NCBI RefSeq assembly: GCF_000001735.4
Contig: NC_003070.9
Span: 23,731,971 to 23,795,970 of the forward strand
Length of the DNA: 64,000 nucleotides
Origin: Arabidopsis thaliana
Taxonomy: Eukaryota; Streptophyta; Magnoliopsida; Brassicales; Brassicaceae
Direction: 5' to 3'
Shown here: piece by piece, positions 11,353-23,516 of the stretch
How positions within the stretch are numbered: position 1 is the first letter of the stretch
How the letters are laid out: every line of letters starts with the position of its first letter
Notes under the pieces: model-generated
Told to the model about the DNA's origin: nothing
Databases searched by the model: none
What the model saw: the letters and a program-made list of their open reading frames with translations, nothing else
Made by a program: the position numbers and the translations under genes

Positions 11353-13381
11353 TTATATGTATTTGCCTTGCACGATCTTGGTAGCTATATATTTACCGAG
11401 ATAATTATAACCATGACAATAGAGAGCTTCAATTTCCGCTCTTTTACCAGTTTGAACCATCAGTGACAACTCCTCTATGTAGTTTTCCTGGTCAGAAGCA
11501 AATGTCAAAATCAATTAGGGTATAAATGATAGATTATAGATTCGAATCTTAGAATTGCTTCGGCTTGACCATTACATCTGATCTCTGCTTATAATGTATA
11601 ATGTATAGTTGGTTACCTGCAATATTTTGGAGGACAATAAGCTCTTAGCAATCTGTGAATCTTTTGGCTTTAAGGGAACCAAAGACTCTTCTGGTATCAG
11701 ATTCAGATCATCTCCTCGGAGACCAATCCACTTCACATTGCAAGCTAAAGAGGATGCAGAAATTATCATTGTAGAGACTTGGAGATTATTTGGTGCAAAC
11801 AGCTAAGTCTTTACCGTATCTGTATGCTTCAAGTCCCATCCCTATGCTTCCAAACTTGAAGGTGCATAGTATAGCTAACCCAGCTGGATTCCTGACCTCT
11901 CATTTATGAACATATGAGCACTAAAGTTTTATGTTAACAAAGAGGAAGATGTTTATTTATGCTTACCAATCAACTAGAACAAGAATTGGCAGATCAGGAA
12001 AAGTTGTGCTCATCCGGTGGAGGAAAAACCTAAAAGATTTAACTTCCAAGCTACTTAATACCACTGACTACATTGCAATATGGTTTTGTAACTGAGTTGA
12101 AGAATTGACCTTGTGGCAATATCCGGATACCCTTTCGCTGTGATGAACACGCAAGGAATGTGATTGAACACACGATCTTCCACGAGCCGATGAAAGATCG
12201 CATGCTAAAAACAGATTCTAGGAGTGAGTTACAGACAATTACGACATCTCTCATATGTGCTTGATTACATCAAGAAGCTACCTTTTCCACAATAATGATA
12301 TAACGAGCATCAGTTCTCATGATGGTATTGTCTAGCAAATTCAAGTCTCCAGTTATAGCAAAACCTGAAGAACCACAGGCCGAACAATCTACAGCTTCCT
12401 TACCTGGTTCCTGAGTGTAAAGTAAAGAAATGGTCAGAGATCACAATGTTAGCTACATAAGGATTGCTAGAAGCAAGTAATAACTCACTTGTAGAAATAA
12501 CCTTCCAGCAACAAGGCCTCTGCTTGAAGCCATAATACCAAGACTGTATCTACTACAACGTAGAAGTGCTACCACATCTGCTAAACCAAAGCACGACCAA
12601 AAAATCAGCTCAAAAACTCTTTAATCCAAATGCAATTAAGCTTTAGATTGACCTTGGACACTTCTGTTAACTTCAATCTGAGATGAAAAGTAATCAGGTG
12701 AATCACAAAGCAACTTATAGAAGAGCTCTCTTTGTGTGACTCGTTTCTCTTGAAGCAGAATCTGAAAGCATATTTCCATAACTTTCCACACTGTTTCAAT
12801 AAAATCACAACCATTTTCTCATACCATTCTAATCAAAGATTTGGGTGAAGATCACAGAGAGAGACATTGAGCAATTACCACGAACAAAAGCTTTAGCTGT
12901 TTTAGCATTCGTCAATGAACTCTTAGTAAACGAAGTAGAGAGGAATATATATGAAACATCTGTGAGTATCCCTTTGTTTATACAACTATTGCTTCTCTTC
13001 CTATTGATCTGTTCAAACGATACATTTCAATTGTCTTCAAAAACCCAGAAAATCACGAATTCGAGAAAGCTATAACGCGATCTAAGAAACGGACTTAAGC
13101 ACGAGATTAAGTAGTACCAGAGAGAGATCGGAGATAGCTGGATCTGGGGAGTTCAAAATTCGGAGGAGATTGAGAACAGAAACTTCGATTCTAGCACGAG
13201 CCTGTAACAACGAGCTTCGATTTCAGTCAGAACTACGAGATTCGACAGTGAAGAAGACTAGTGATTCGATAAATTCAAAATTGGAAGCGAAACTTACTTC
13301 GTGAGGAAGAAGAATGTCAGCGTAAGAGAGGTGTTGATCGGAGAAGAACTTCATCGATGATAGTCCTGAACTTTCCTCCAT
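11353..13381 (-). CDS. SPO11-2: Meiotic topoisomerase VI A-like protein SPO11-2
   Basis: SPO11-2 acts with SPO11-1 and MTOPVIB to make the DNA double-strand breaks that start meiotic recombination. Eleven minus-strand exons are 13381-13298, 13201-13118, 13008-12879, 12790-12653, 12577-12489, 12410-12282, 12204-12110, 12029-11967, 11891-11815, 11744-11617 and 11487-11353. They give 383 aa. The catalytic tyrosine is Y124 in TQRELFYK, within the winged-helix (5Y-CAP) domain. The Toprim fold carries the acidic metal ligands in IIIVEKHAIF and in LVDWNPAG. The start MEESSGLSSMKF gives the known length. The 3' end converges on the G-patch gene, 268 bp between stop codons. This is AT1G63990. Confidence 0.97.
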
Positions 13382-15463
13382 TTTGAGATTTTTTTTCCGA
13401 TTCCGCTTTTTTGAAATTTTGATTTGAATTTGATTGAGAGAGACAGAGAGGCGCGCGTCAAGTTTCGGGATTTGAGATTTGCACTGTCTTCCGTTTTGTT
13501 TATAAGAAACCGGCATGCAGTTCATGATTTTTTTTCTCATGTGGAACTAATTGTGTCATATATTTTATTTTATTTTTTAATTTTATATATAAGCCAAAAA
13601 TTTAGCCTAACTACAAGCCAAAATTGTAATTGTTTTGCGGTTGTATAGTTTTAAGCTATCAATAACTATATTTCAATGTGGTAATCAATTGATTTTTGTA
13701 GATATTTAATTTACACAATAAGTTGAATCGGAAAGTTCAATTTTATATACTCTCTTTGTTTTTTATAAGTGATGTTCTAAGCTTTTATTTTTGTTTTTAA
13801 ATATATGATATTTTAAAATTTTAATGCAAAATTTATTATATTTTCATTGGTTTTGATGATTTTTATTCCACAGATAATTTTTCTATTGGTTTATTAAATA
13901 ATAAATGATATTTTAGTTTAAAGTAAACAAAAATTAAATAATTTATTAAGTGTGTATTCTCTTAAAACATCAACTAAATAAAAATTATAAAAGAAAAAAT
14001 ATATTTTAAGAAAATGGATCCACTAACATTTGATTTACATTTGTACATAATTTTATGGTTTATGAGAATGAGAAGCTTCCACGTGCATGCATGAGTTTGC
14101 ATAGGTTAATTACATTTGGATGTATAATTATTCGAGCGGTCAAAGAGATTCTTAACAACCACAACCACAATAATTTGCTTAAGTCCATTTATCCGTATTT
14201 AATGCCCAACATTTTACGCGACTTCATGATTTCTATAAGTTTCATTATCGGTAGTATAACTTAGTAGGGGATGTATGGTTGGACGAACGAAATTTCAAAA
14301 TGAAACTTTGCGAAAACGAAATGAAGGGGGATGCGAAATTCATAAAAATATCCCACTTTAATCATATAAATGTCTCATACTTAGAGTTAAAAGATCAATG
14401 ATATGTTCAAATTAACCACTATATATAGTCCATATTACGTGGTGGAAATATCATTGGACAATGGAACAAATACGCAGAATTCTTATGGTATCGAGAAAAA
14501 AAAATCTTATCGTATTAATTCGTTATATAAATTATTTTTTTTTATATTTTTTTTTGACAAAATGTGAATATTATTAATCCATTATTGTGCATATAAATAT
14601 CTATAAACAACGACAAGGATGATATAAATTTAGTGATCTAAAACAATCTCTAAATTTTAGCTAGTTCTCAAACCGACCAGACGTGCATTTCAGGCTCACG
14701 AGTGTGTGTATGGAGTTGGTACACTATATTTAACCACACGTTTGAAATGCAAATAAAAGCAAATTAATTACTACTTGTTACATGTAAATTTATAAGCAAG
14801 TTAAGCCTTTACCGAACATTCCCTTTGTCATGGGAAAACATCAACAAGAACTTTGACCATAAATATAACTAGATTTTGATCGGTTTATATGAAACATGTG
14901 AGTAGTTTTTCCACATGAAGTTAAAACAATCGTTACAATTTACATATTCTAAAAACATCAATACATATTACGAATTGGTGCCGAAATATATAAATTTAAA
15001 TAAGCTAATCAATTTATTCTACAAACTATTCTCAAAATGTATAAGACCACTCAATATATATACCATCGATGTCAATTTTTGTTTTTTTAAAGATTAATAT
15101 TTACTATTTAGATTTCAAAATATGGGTTGAAGTACATTTGACATGTACATGCATTTTTGGATATATATTAATATATGATTCTATATAATATATAGATCCA
15201 AAAACGTTGTAAAGAGATATATAGCTAGGAAAAGGAGGAAAGACTTAGGCAGTTGAACAGAAAAGTTAGGTGAATATAGTTGGCTTCAATATTATACCCT
15301 TTAACTCATTCTTCTTCTTTCTTTCCTACAAATATCCTTATAACCTTTCTTCTCCTCTTCTCCTTCTTCCTCTTATGCAAACATATATTTACATAAACAC
15401 ACACATATATATAGTAAGAGAGAGAGAGAGAGATCTAGCAAGATAGTGAAAGCTTCATAATCA
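13382..15463. other. Divergent AT-rich spacer between SPO11-2 and WRKY56
   Basis: No gene is visible. It holds a possible decayed MITE (about 13755-14005) and long AT-rich tracts. A GA-repeat (about 15417-15432) sits in the probable WRKY56 leader just ahead of the ATG. Confidence 0.65.
13755..14005. mobile_element. Possible decayed Stowaway/mariner-type MITE
   Basis: The left end reads CTCTCTTTGTTTTTTATAAG followed by TGATGTTCTAAG. This resembles the CTCCCTCCGTTT terminal repeat of Stowaway/mariner-like elements. An imperfect reverse complement (CTTAAAACATCA...) lies near 13971. The interior is about 80% AT. No transposase is present. The terminal match is weak, so this is tentative. Confidence 0.35.
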
Positions 15464-16913
15464 ATGGAAGGGGTTGACAACACAAATCCTATGTTAACCC
15501 TAGAAGAAGGCGAAAACAACAATCCTTTTTCTTCCTTAGATGACAAAACATTAATGATGATGGCTCCTTCGTTAATCTTTTCGGGCGATGTAGGTCCATC
15601 TTCTTCTTCTTGTACTCCAGCAGGTTATCATCTATCTGCTCAGCTGGAGAACTTTCGAGGAGGTGGAGGAGAGATGGGAGGATTAGTGAGTAATAATAGC
15701 AATAATAGTGATCATAATAAGAATTGCAACAAAGGAAAAGGGAAGAGAACTTTGGCAATGCAGAGGATAGCTTTTCATACAAGGAGTGATGATGATGTTC
15801 TTGATGATGGTTATCGTTGGCGAAAGTACGGTCAGAAATCTGTCAAGAACAATGCTCATCCCAGGTTCTTTTAATTTTATTTTATTGCGTCCCATACATT
15901 TACTAGTGTGTTTAAAAATATATATGACAACGTTAAAGTAGATATCGAAATTGACCTAAGCATATCTATAACATACACACACATCCTTGGTCACGTGTAT
16001 ATTTTGGAAACATTAGTTTAACAACCTAAACGACCAAAGTCATCAATTTAGGTTATTAGTCCGGTTGCATTACATTATTGCTTGTTTCTTGGAATTGGGG
16101 GTGTTCATTTTGTGGTTTATCCAAACCAATCCCTGACTTATATAATCCAAAATATAATTGGTATATATAACCAAAAATATTGTGTTTTTAAGTAACATTG
16201 ATGTACCCCCAAATTTTGATCAATATATCACATTTACAACCTAAAAAGAACAATTTGGGCCTTTTATTTCGTTGTTGCTAGGAAACGATAACAGATGAAA
16301 TCTTGCTCGCTTGACTGTTGTTGCTATGACAACATATTTTGGTTTGGTTTTAGTCGAATAAATCATATATCGATGAATCCATAGGTGATAATGAAACGAA
16401 TATGGTTTGGTTGTTGCTGTTCGTCCAGCCCATATGTATATATAGTTTACATTGGATGATGTTTTCGTAGAACCAAACTAATAAACCCAAATTTTACTTA
16501 AAAAATTAGTTGTAAATTTTCAAAATGCATGTACTTACTTAATCAATACCTTAAATTACAATCTCTATTATCTGAAATTATTACCAATTATACCTCGTGA
16601 AGTCGTGATTAATATGAACTTTGTTCCATAAGATCTATACCAAAAAACTTAACATCGATAACACACATACATCACCTATATGGATTAATTTACTATTCAC
16701 ATTTTTATACAAAATAATATTTGCAGGAGCTATTATAGATGTACATACCACACATGCAACGTGAAGAAACAAGTGCAAAGACTGGCAAAAGATCCAAACG
16801 TTGTCGTAACAACCTACGAAGGTGTTCATAATCATCCTTGTGAGAAGCTCATGGAGACTCTTAGCCCTCTCCTTAGGCAACTTCAGTTCCTCTCAAGAGT
16901 TTCTGATCTGTAA
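15464..16913 (+). CDS. WRKY56: WRKY transcription factor, group IIc
   Basis: Exons are 15464-15864 and 16727-16913, giving 195 aa. The single WRKY domain has WRKYGQK at residues 119-125 and a C2H2 zinc finger (CTYHTC then HNH) of the C-X4-C-X23-H-X1-H type. The intron splits the Arg codon after HP, the position conserved in most WRKY genes. The N-terminal half is rich in Asn, Ser and Gly and is probably disordered. The protein ends shortly after the zinc finger, as in the WRKY24/43/56 subgroup. It is expected to bind W-boxes in the nucleus; its targets are not visible here. A decayed copy of exon 2 and the 3' flank lies at 18146-18530. This is AT1G64000. Confidence 0.97.
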
Positions 16914-17116
16914 TTATTGAATGTTAATTAGTGGTGTAATACATTAATTATGCTTTAATCTCTCCATTGACCCTCAATCTCCAAAGAGACAAATGTATAG
17001 AATAAATCTCATAACATACATGCTTTAGGTTTATTGAGACATTGATCTATGTTTGCTTTAATTTGATTCGTCTAATTGTCCCTCTCTCGTGGATTATTTG
17101 TTTTTTTTTTAGGTGA

Positions 17117-17308
17117 ACGATCACATTTAAACCAAGTGTAGTTAGCTCTGGTAAAAAGGTTTTAAGCAAAGGTTAGAAGTTGTTGGTTTGAATGATGCTT
17201 GGAACAAAACTAATAATAAATGTTGTGATTTCGGGTTTGAGTGGATTACGAGATTTGACCCCGAACCTTCTTCTATTTAAAAAAGAACAAAAAACACGAT
17301 CACATTTA
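17117..17308 (+). mobile_element. tRNA-derived SINE with 13-bp target-site duplication
   Basis: The insert spans about 17130-17295 (166 bp). Identical 13-mers ACGATCACATTTA flank it at 17117-17129 and 17296-17308. Near its left end are a pol III A-box-like TAGTTAGCTCTGG (17139-17151) and a B-box-like GGTTTGAATGA (17185-17195). The right end is an A-rich tail (about 17279-17295, AAAAAAGAACAAAAAA). These are the hallmarks of a SINE mobilised by LINE machinery. The paralogous sequence at 18450-18462 has one copy of the 13-mer (one mismatch) and no insert, which confirms the insertion. I cannot name the family. Confidence 0.85.
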
Positions 17309-17564
17309 GGCATTTACTGGACCAGTTTTGAATTTAGAAAATGTTTGGGGTCATATTATGGATCTCAAAAGCTTTTTTTTTATGGGTTGCCAAAGCCCTT
17401 TGTTTGATTAAAGCAATAGCATGTTTGATCTGAGTATCTGACCAAGATTATGTCCTCGCAAAATATGAACGATTTAATACATCAAATCTGTTTTACACAT
17501 ATTATTCCGCATATATACTATCTACTTTAAAATGAAATGATTAACCTTAGTTCATAATGATTAC

Positions 17565-17914
17565 GTGAAAAATGGTATTACATTTTGGGGTTTGGAGGAT
17601 GCACAGAAACACAAGTGGTCGGATAAACCTTTTCTGGTACCTTTCAGTCACACTAATTTGGTTTTGAAAGTGAAATTCCAATTAAGTGGTATCTCTGATG
17701 CTGGTGAGTTTATTTATCTACCATCTACGTTTCTTAATTCGTTTTATATTAAATATTATGATCCCAAGAGAAATAACTTCATAACGGTAGAATTTAAAGG
17801 AGTTACGGATTGCGAATTTAGGCACAATATAATGGTCTTGGAAACCGTCGTATTGATGCCCTCCAGACTTTCCCAAATCACATGGACAATCTCATCTCTC
17901 ATTGTAACACTTGA
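17565..17914 (+). pseudogene. F-box-associated (FBA_3-type) domain remnant
   Basis: The reading frame NGITFWGLEDAQKHKWS, then FYIKYYDPKRNNFITVEF and GVTDCEFR, follows the C-terminal half of the FBA_3 domain in Arabidopsis F-box proteins. After CEFR the match continues in another frame as NGLGNRRIDALQTFPNHMDN and ends at TGA 17912-17914, so there is a frameshift near 17825. No F-box or N-terminal FBA half is found upstream. It is a truncated, frameshifted fragment, probably moved here. Family assignment is by pattern memory. Confidence 0.7.
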
Positions 17915-18145
17915 AACAGTTTTTTTTTTTTTTTTTTCCCTTAGTTTATGCAATTTTATGATTATTATATCTTTATTTCTAAATTGCAAGCTTTCTAAAT
18001 ATGTTTACCACTCATTAATTTGACGTTATCATGTCGTTTTCATTATCAAGCTCTTTTACTCAAAGGGAAACAACTACAAAACATGAATGGACAAGCATAA
18101 CTTCTGCTGATGATCAGATGAATATGTAGGTAAACATCTATCTAG

Positions 18146-18530
18146 GTAACGACCTACGAAAGTGTTCACAATCATCCTTTGGAGACATAAAGACTTTTAG
18201 TCCTCTCCTTAGGCAACTTTATCTCCTTAACCAGAGTTTCTGATCCATACATTAAATGTTATTTAGTGGTGCATACTTAACTAAATATAGTTTAATCACT
18301 CCATTGACCGCCATGCATCTCCGAAAAGAGATAAATGTATATAACAAATCTGAGATCATAGATGCTTTATGTTTATTGAGATGATTTTTGTTTGCTTTTG
18401 ATTTGTCTAATTGTCTCCTTCTGTTAGTGTTTGTTTAGTTTTAGGTGAACGATCACGTTTAGTCATTCACTGGACCAATATTATAATTAATATTGTTTAG
18501 GTCCTTTTGTGAATATCAAAAGTTTTTTTT
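18146..18530 (+). pseudogene. Decayed duplicate of the WRKY56 exon 2 end and 3' flank
   Basis: It aligns with 16806-17129 plus 17309-17384. Shared runs include CTCTCCTTAGGCAACTT, AGAGTTTCTGATC, CTCCATTGACC and AGGTGAACGATCAC. It lacks the WRKYGQK part and has an indel after the HNHP codons and an early stop, so it is dead. It lacks the SINE present at the same place in the WRKY56 flank, so the duplication predates that insertion. Confidence 0.88.
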
Positions 18531-18913
18531 TGCTTCCTCTGACAGTTACAGTTGCCGGTCTAACCACAAATTCTCTGGCTGATTCAAAATAATATTTGTG
18601 CTTTGACTTAAATTACAAAAACATCAGACCATGAAACATGTAAGAGGGGAAATATACAGTGATCATGACTGAATGAAATACTTCAACAAAAACTCAACAA
18701 CGAAAAAAAATAGTGATAACGGAATCTACATGGGATTAAAGTCGGATAAGCTCTTTTATAACCCAATTTACAGCCAGAAACCACCTAAGACTCAAACCAA
18801 TCTCGGTTTTTATTCCAACTACAACATGATCTCAAGTTCTCAACTCAAAACTAATAAGTGCTAGACAAACTAAACCGACACGTAAGTCTTGTTAAACCAG
18901 ACCTCTCCGGGGC

Positions 18914-20151
18914 CTAAGAAGAATAAGAAGGATCAAAGATCTGACCAACGAACAAAACTGTTCCGGTTTTGTCTTCTCTAATCATGAAAAGAAATGGATG
19001 ATCAGCAACAAAATCTATCCTCTTAACAAAAGCACATCCAAAGCCTCCAACAACAGCAGTTGCGGCAATAGCTTCAGCACCTTCTTCATCAATCTCAACA
19101 CAAGCTTTTTGGTACAAAGCCATTTCATCCAATCCCAATCTATTGAAAGCCCTTGAAGCCGAGAATCCGAATTCGATCTTAAACTTTGGGATTCCGAATT
19201 CACCAACTTTAACTTTTTGACTCGGAATATGACTATCCAAGAAACCAACACTTGATGCCATTTTCTCCACAAGATTATCCAAACCATCTTTCTCATCAGG
19301 GAGATAGAAATGCATAGAGAAGTTTCGACTGGTATCATTACCTTGTCGAAATGGGAGCTTTAGGACCTTGAAACCATCATAAGCCTCTATGTATTGGTCC
19401 TTATAGCTGCTCATGAGAGACACAGAAACTGATGTCCCATTGATAAGGTGAAAGTCTCGGTCTTTCGTCATTGATTTGTGGAATTTTTCTTCCCAAGCTC
19501 CCTTGAAGTACATGCGGTTCCATAAATCCAAATTGTTTCGCTTGTAACGGATCCATGAGGAAGAAGATCTTTTATAAGACCATTAGTGTGACGTGAAGCC
19601 CACGAGTTCACATTGATAGGCACTTCTTCAGCCTTAAATATAAAATAAAAACATTCATCACCAAAACCAAAAGCTAAAACCATTTTTTCCAATAAATAAA
19701 AGATACTAGACTATTTCAAATTTGTCAAAAACAGAGCAAACAGAGTATTAGTACATTTGGTTTGAAATCCACTGAAGAGTGAAGCCTAATCAGCTTTGAA
19801 AAAATTCTCAAAGAGATTCTTGGAAGACGAATCAATCGAGAAAGATTGATCGATCCAAGCGCCATTTGCCACTTTGATCGTTGGGCCGCCTATATTACTA
19901 CCGTCAGCGAAGACAGTAGTAATGACGCGGAAGACGGAGTTGAGCTCATCGATAGAAGAAGATCCGAGGAAGGAGAGGATTTGATCGGAGATCAAAGAAC
20001 TGCCGGGGCCAGAGGCCATCATGGTGAACACTGCGGTTATTGACGCCGGTGAGAAAACGTTGTTAGAGTGTTTGGCTACAGTAGAGAAGAGATGCCACGA
20101 AAGAATCATCGCGACTTCGTTTTGCTTCTTCATAGCTCCTTCATCCTCCAT
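18914..20151 (-). pseudogene. Serpin, disrupted copy (two lesions)
   Basis: It has the two-exon serpin structure of its neighbours but is broken. The first part (20151-19786) reads MEDEGAMKKQNEVAM to FENFFKAD, then meets TAG, with about 7 extra nt relative to SRP3 before the splice site. The second part starts near 19632. It loses one base at about 19511 relative to the neighbouring copies (CATGCG for CAATGCG on the plus strand), which shifts the frame. The last ~200 codons are open, with SPASI-type core motifs, a reactive-loop hinge EEGAEAIAATA and the C-terminal FVADHPFLF and GQIFDPS. Reference annotation may show the two halves as separate loci (At1g64010/At1g64020, from memory). It is not expected to make an inhibitory serpin. 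Confidence 0.85.
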
Positions 20152-20902
20152 TTCTGACTTTGACTTGCAGCGAAAGCGATAAGAGAGATATGCAACTTCC
20201 GTGACAATGATAATGATGACTCATCACTCACGTGTATCTTTGTAGTAAAAGTATAAACTTAACAATGACGCTACTCTTTGAAAGCTTCAAAATTGAGGCT
20301 AGTATGCAACTGCTTAAACAATAATAAAATATTGACGCTACTTTGTTTTTTTTCTTTCGTAGTAAAAATATAGAAAACATAAGGAAATAGTTTTCGTGAA
20401 AAGCAAGCAACACAAAGATCTCTCCGTTCAGAAATGGTAATGGTAAGACTGTTTTGTCTCATAGATTCATACCAACGCCATGCAAACTATATAAATGTGA
20501 ATTTTAAACAAATTAGTAAGTTAATAATTATGAACATGATTTTGTATGTATAATTATTTTAAAATATTCAAACAGTAAACGCAGGTCAATTGTAAAAAAA
20601 TATCCAGATGTAATAGACAATTTGATTCAGTTTACGATTCACTTTTAAGAACATAGAATAGTACTAGTAGAAACATTAATCAACAACAAAAAATACAAAA
20701 CATTTATCATGAACTTGAATTATAATCGAAAGAATCAAACCAAACGAACCGAATGGAATGGAAAGGATCTTCACTAGCTAGAACCAATTTGAAATCTCGG
20801 TTTCAACTGAAATAAAGTTATACAGAACATGTGGATTTTGCCAAAAAGACATTAACCAAACGTAAGTAGACTTATCTTCCATTCCACCAAACCATAAACG
20901 GG
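20152..20902. other. Serpin intergenic spacer
   Basis: This is AT-rich DNA between the disrupted serpin and SRP3. It holds W-box-like TGACTTTGACT just upstream of the disrupted copy (about 20155). Nothing else is recognised. Confidence 0.55.
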
Positions 20903-22378
20903 TTAATAGTCATCTGAGTCCGAATTAGATCCCGAACAAGGTCCCGAAGGATCAAAGATCTGACCAACGAACAAAACGGTTCCAGTTTTTTCTTCTCGAA
21001 TCAAGAAAAGAAATGGATGATCGGCCACAAAATCTATCTTCTTAGGAGGCTCCACAAAATCAAGAGAACAACCACAATCTCCATCAGCAGTAGCAGCCGC
21101 AGCTTCAGCACCTTCTTCATCAATCTCGACACAAGCTTTATGGTACATTGACATTGAACGCAATCCCAATCGATCCAAAACGCTTGTAACAGAAAAACCG
21201 AATTCGATCTTAAACTTTGGAATTCTAAATTTCTCAAGTTCATCTCTATATGTCGGAATGTGACTATCCAAGAATCCAGGTGTAGATGCCATTTTCTCCA
21301 AGAGATCATCCAATCCATCTTTCTTGTCTGGGAGATAGAAATACATTGAGAATTTACGATTGGTATCATCACTGCCTCGTTGGTAAGGAAGCCTGAGGAC
21401 CTTGAAACCGTCATAAGCTCTTACGTATTGGTTCTCATAGCTGGACATGAATGGCACAGAGACTGATGTGCCATTGACAAGGTAGAAGTCATTATCTCTT
21501 GTATAGTACTTTTCAAATGGTCTTTTCCAAGCTCCCTTGAAAGACAATGCGTTTGCGTAAATCTTGTTGGTTAGGCTTGTCACGGATCCATCAGGAAGAA
21601 GATCCTTGATCAGATTATTGGTGTGATGTTCAACCCATGAATTCACCTCCTTACGCACTTCTTCAGCCTATTTAAAAAATAATTCATTCATCACCAAAAC
21701 AATATCAGCAATTTCATTTTTTTGTCAATATTTAAAAATACTTTTCTAGATACAAATTAATTTGTCAAAAGCAATTTTGTCTAATTTTGAACTTGAAGAC
21801 ATTCTCATCATTGAAATCAAATAGAGGTTTTGAAGCAATACGAAACAAGAACTATTGGGTTCACTATATGACTCGGTGTGTATGTTCTCAATTGAAACCC
21901 TAGTTATTTTATATATTTCTGCCTTTCTGCCAAACCCTAGATTTTTTTTTTCTGATATAAAAGAGATATTGAAGTGAAAGTTTACCTCTGATCGGAAATC
22001 TACTGGAACATAAACAGCCTTAAAGAAGTTCTCGAAGAGGTCCTTGAACTTGGGATCAGTCGGAAGTGATTTATCAATCCAAAGGCCATTCGCCGCCGTT
22101 ATCTTTGGGCCGCCGGTGGCGCTTCTGTCGGCATAGACGACGGAGGCTAGTTCTCGGAACACGGTTTTGAGCTCATCAATTGAAGATGATCTTAGGAAGG
22201 AGAGGATTTGGCCGGAGACTAAATCACCTCCGGGACCAGCGGCGTGCATCGTGATCGCAGAGTTTATTGACGCCGGTGAGAAGATGACGTTAGAGTCTTT
22301 GGGCGCGGAAGATAAGACGTGCCCGGAAAGGATCATGGCAACGTGGGTTTGGTTCTTCATAGCTTCTCTTACATCCAT
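20903..22378 (-). CDS. SRP3: Serpin (serine protease inhibitor family)
   Basis: Exons on the minus strand are 22378-21986 and 21667-20903, giving 385 aa, the full serpin length. Visible landmarks are NVIFSPASIN near the N terminus, the shutter-region NGLWIDKSLP, the reactive-loop hinge EEGAEAAAATA and the C-terminal FVADHPFLFLIRE with GQIFDPS. The hinge has small residues, as expected for loop insertion, so inhibition is possible. The loop after it (DGDCGCSLDFVEPPKK) is atypical, lacking the LR P2-P1' pattern of AtSerpin1. There is no signal peptide, so it is probably cytosolic or nuclear. A Ser/Asp-rich tail (SGSNSDSDDY) ends the protein. It sits in a same-strand serpin array. This is AT1G64030. 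Confidence 0.95.
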
Positions 22379-23516
22379 TTTTGATCTATAAGACTATAAC
22401 GGAAGAGAAAAGATAGAGGACTCAGACATGTAATTTACATGATGTAAACCAGTTAAGGGGTGGATGTGCTTTTTGTATTGAACATATTGATGATATTTTA
22501 GGAAATTTCAAATTATTATTAAAATGTAGATTTCTTTATTAATTAGTTGAATGATGGAATCCGGAAAGGTTTAATTTAGATAAACTTCATATTTCAATAC
22601 ACTCACTGGAAAAAAGAGTTAATATTTCTTCTTCTTTTTTTTTTTTTCAAATAGGTAGGTAAAACTAAAAAGAGTCAACAAAAGTAAATTTACGTTGAAA
22701 TAAATGTAATTATTTTTTATTGTATAAAGATAAATCCCAAAACAAAAAATAGTTAAAATTCTTCTTAATTTTTCCAGTTGGAACAAGAAATTTAGAATAT
22801 TTTGTGGAATTTGTTTATTTGAAGTTTTTGAGAGATTTGAGGAAAGTTTTAGGATATTGGGTTGATTTGTTCGATTATTTGTTTTAAAATAATAAATAAC
22901 TGGTGATTTGGTGAGATTCACAATTCTTTTCCTTTTAGAATTAATAATTGAATGTAAATTTTTCTTAGTTATATTATTTTATATGAACATTATATAACTT
23001 TTAAAATCCTTTTTAAAATTTTTATTTATCCATTTTTATTTTTATTTAATAAGAGATATAGTTTTCATATTTTCAATCTCTTGACTTTTTAGAAATACTT
23101 TTTTGGAATAAATTAAAGGAAAATTTCCTTTTTTTAAGAATTAGTAAATTTCCCTTTGCATGTTTTCAAGAATTAGTAGCTATTAATTAGAATTATAAAA
23201 TATTTTTTATTTTTATTTAATAAGATATTTATAGTTTTCTTATAATTATCTTCTTTAATTTTTCTTCACCAAAAAAAAGAATCTTCTTTAATTTTTTTAA
23301 ATAAATAAATTTCCTCTTTTAAAATAAATAAATGAGTTTTTTGTTTCACATGTTGAAAATCTGAGACCGTTAAAATTAACACTGTGGTGAGTTACTAACT
23401 TTAATACTTTATATAATAAGATAAAGCAAATAGAGATTTAGCAAAACCAAAAACAAAACTCAAAAATCATATGAAAAACCAAATCTTAAAATCCCAAACT
23501 CCTATTTAGGCCGATC
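22379..23516. other. AT-rich spacer between two serpins
   Basis: This stretch is very AT-rich (many T and A runs, about 22900-23350) with no gene. It serves as the promoter of SRP3 at its left end and the 3' flank of the next serpin at its right end. Confidence 0.6.
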
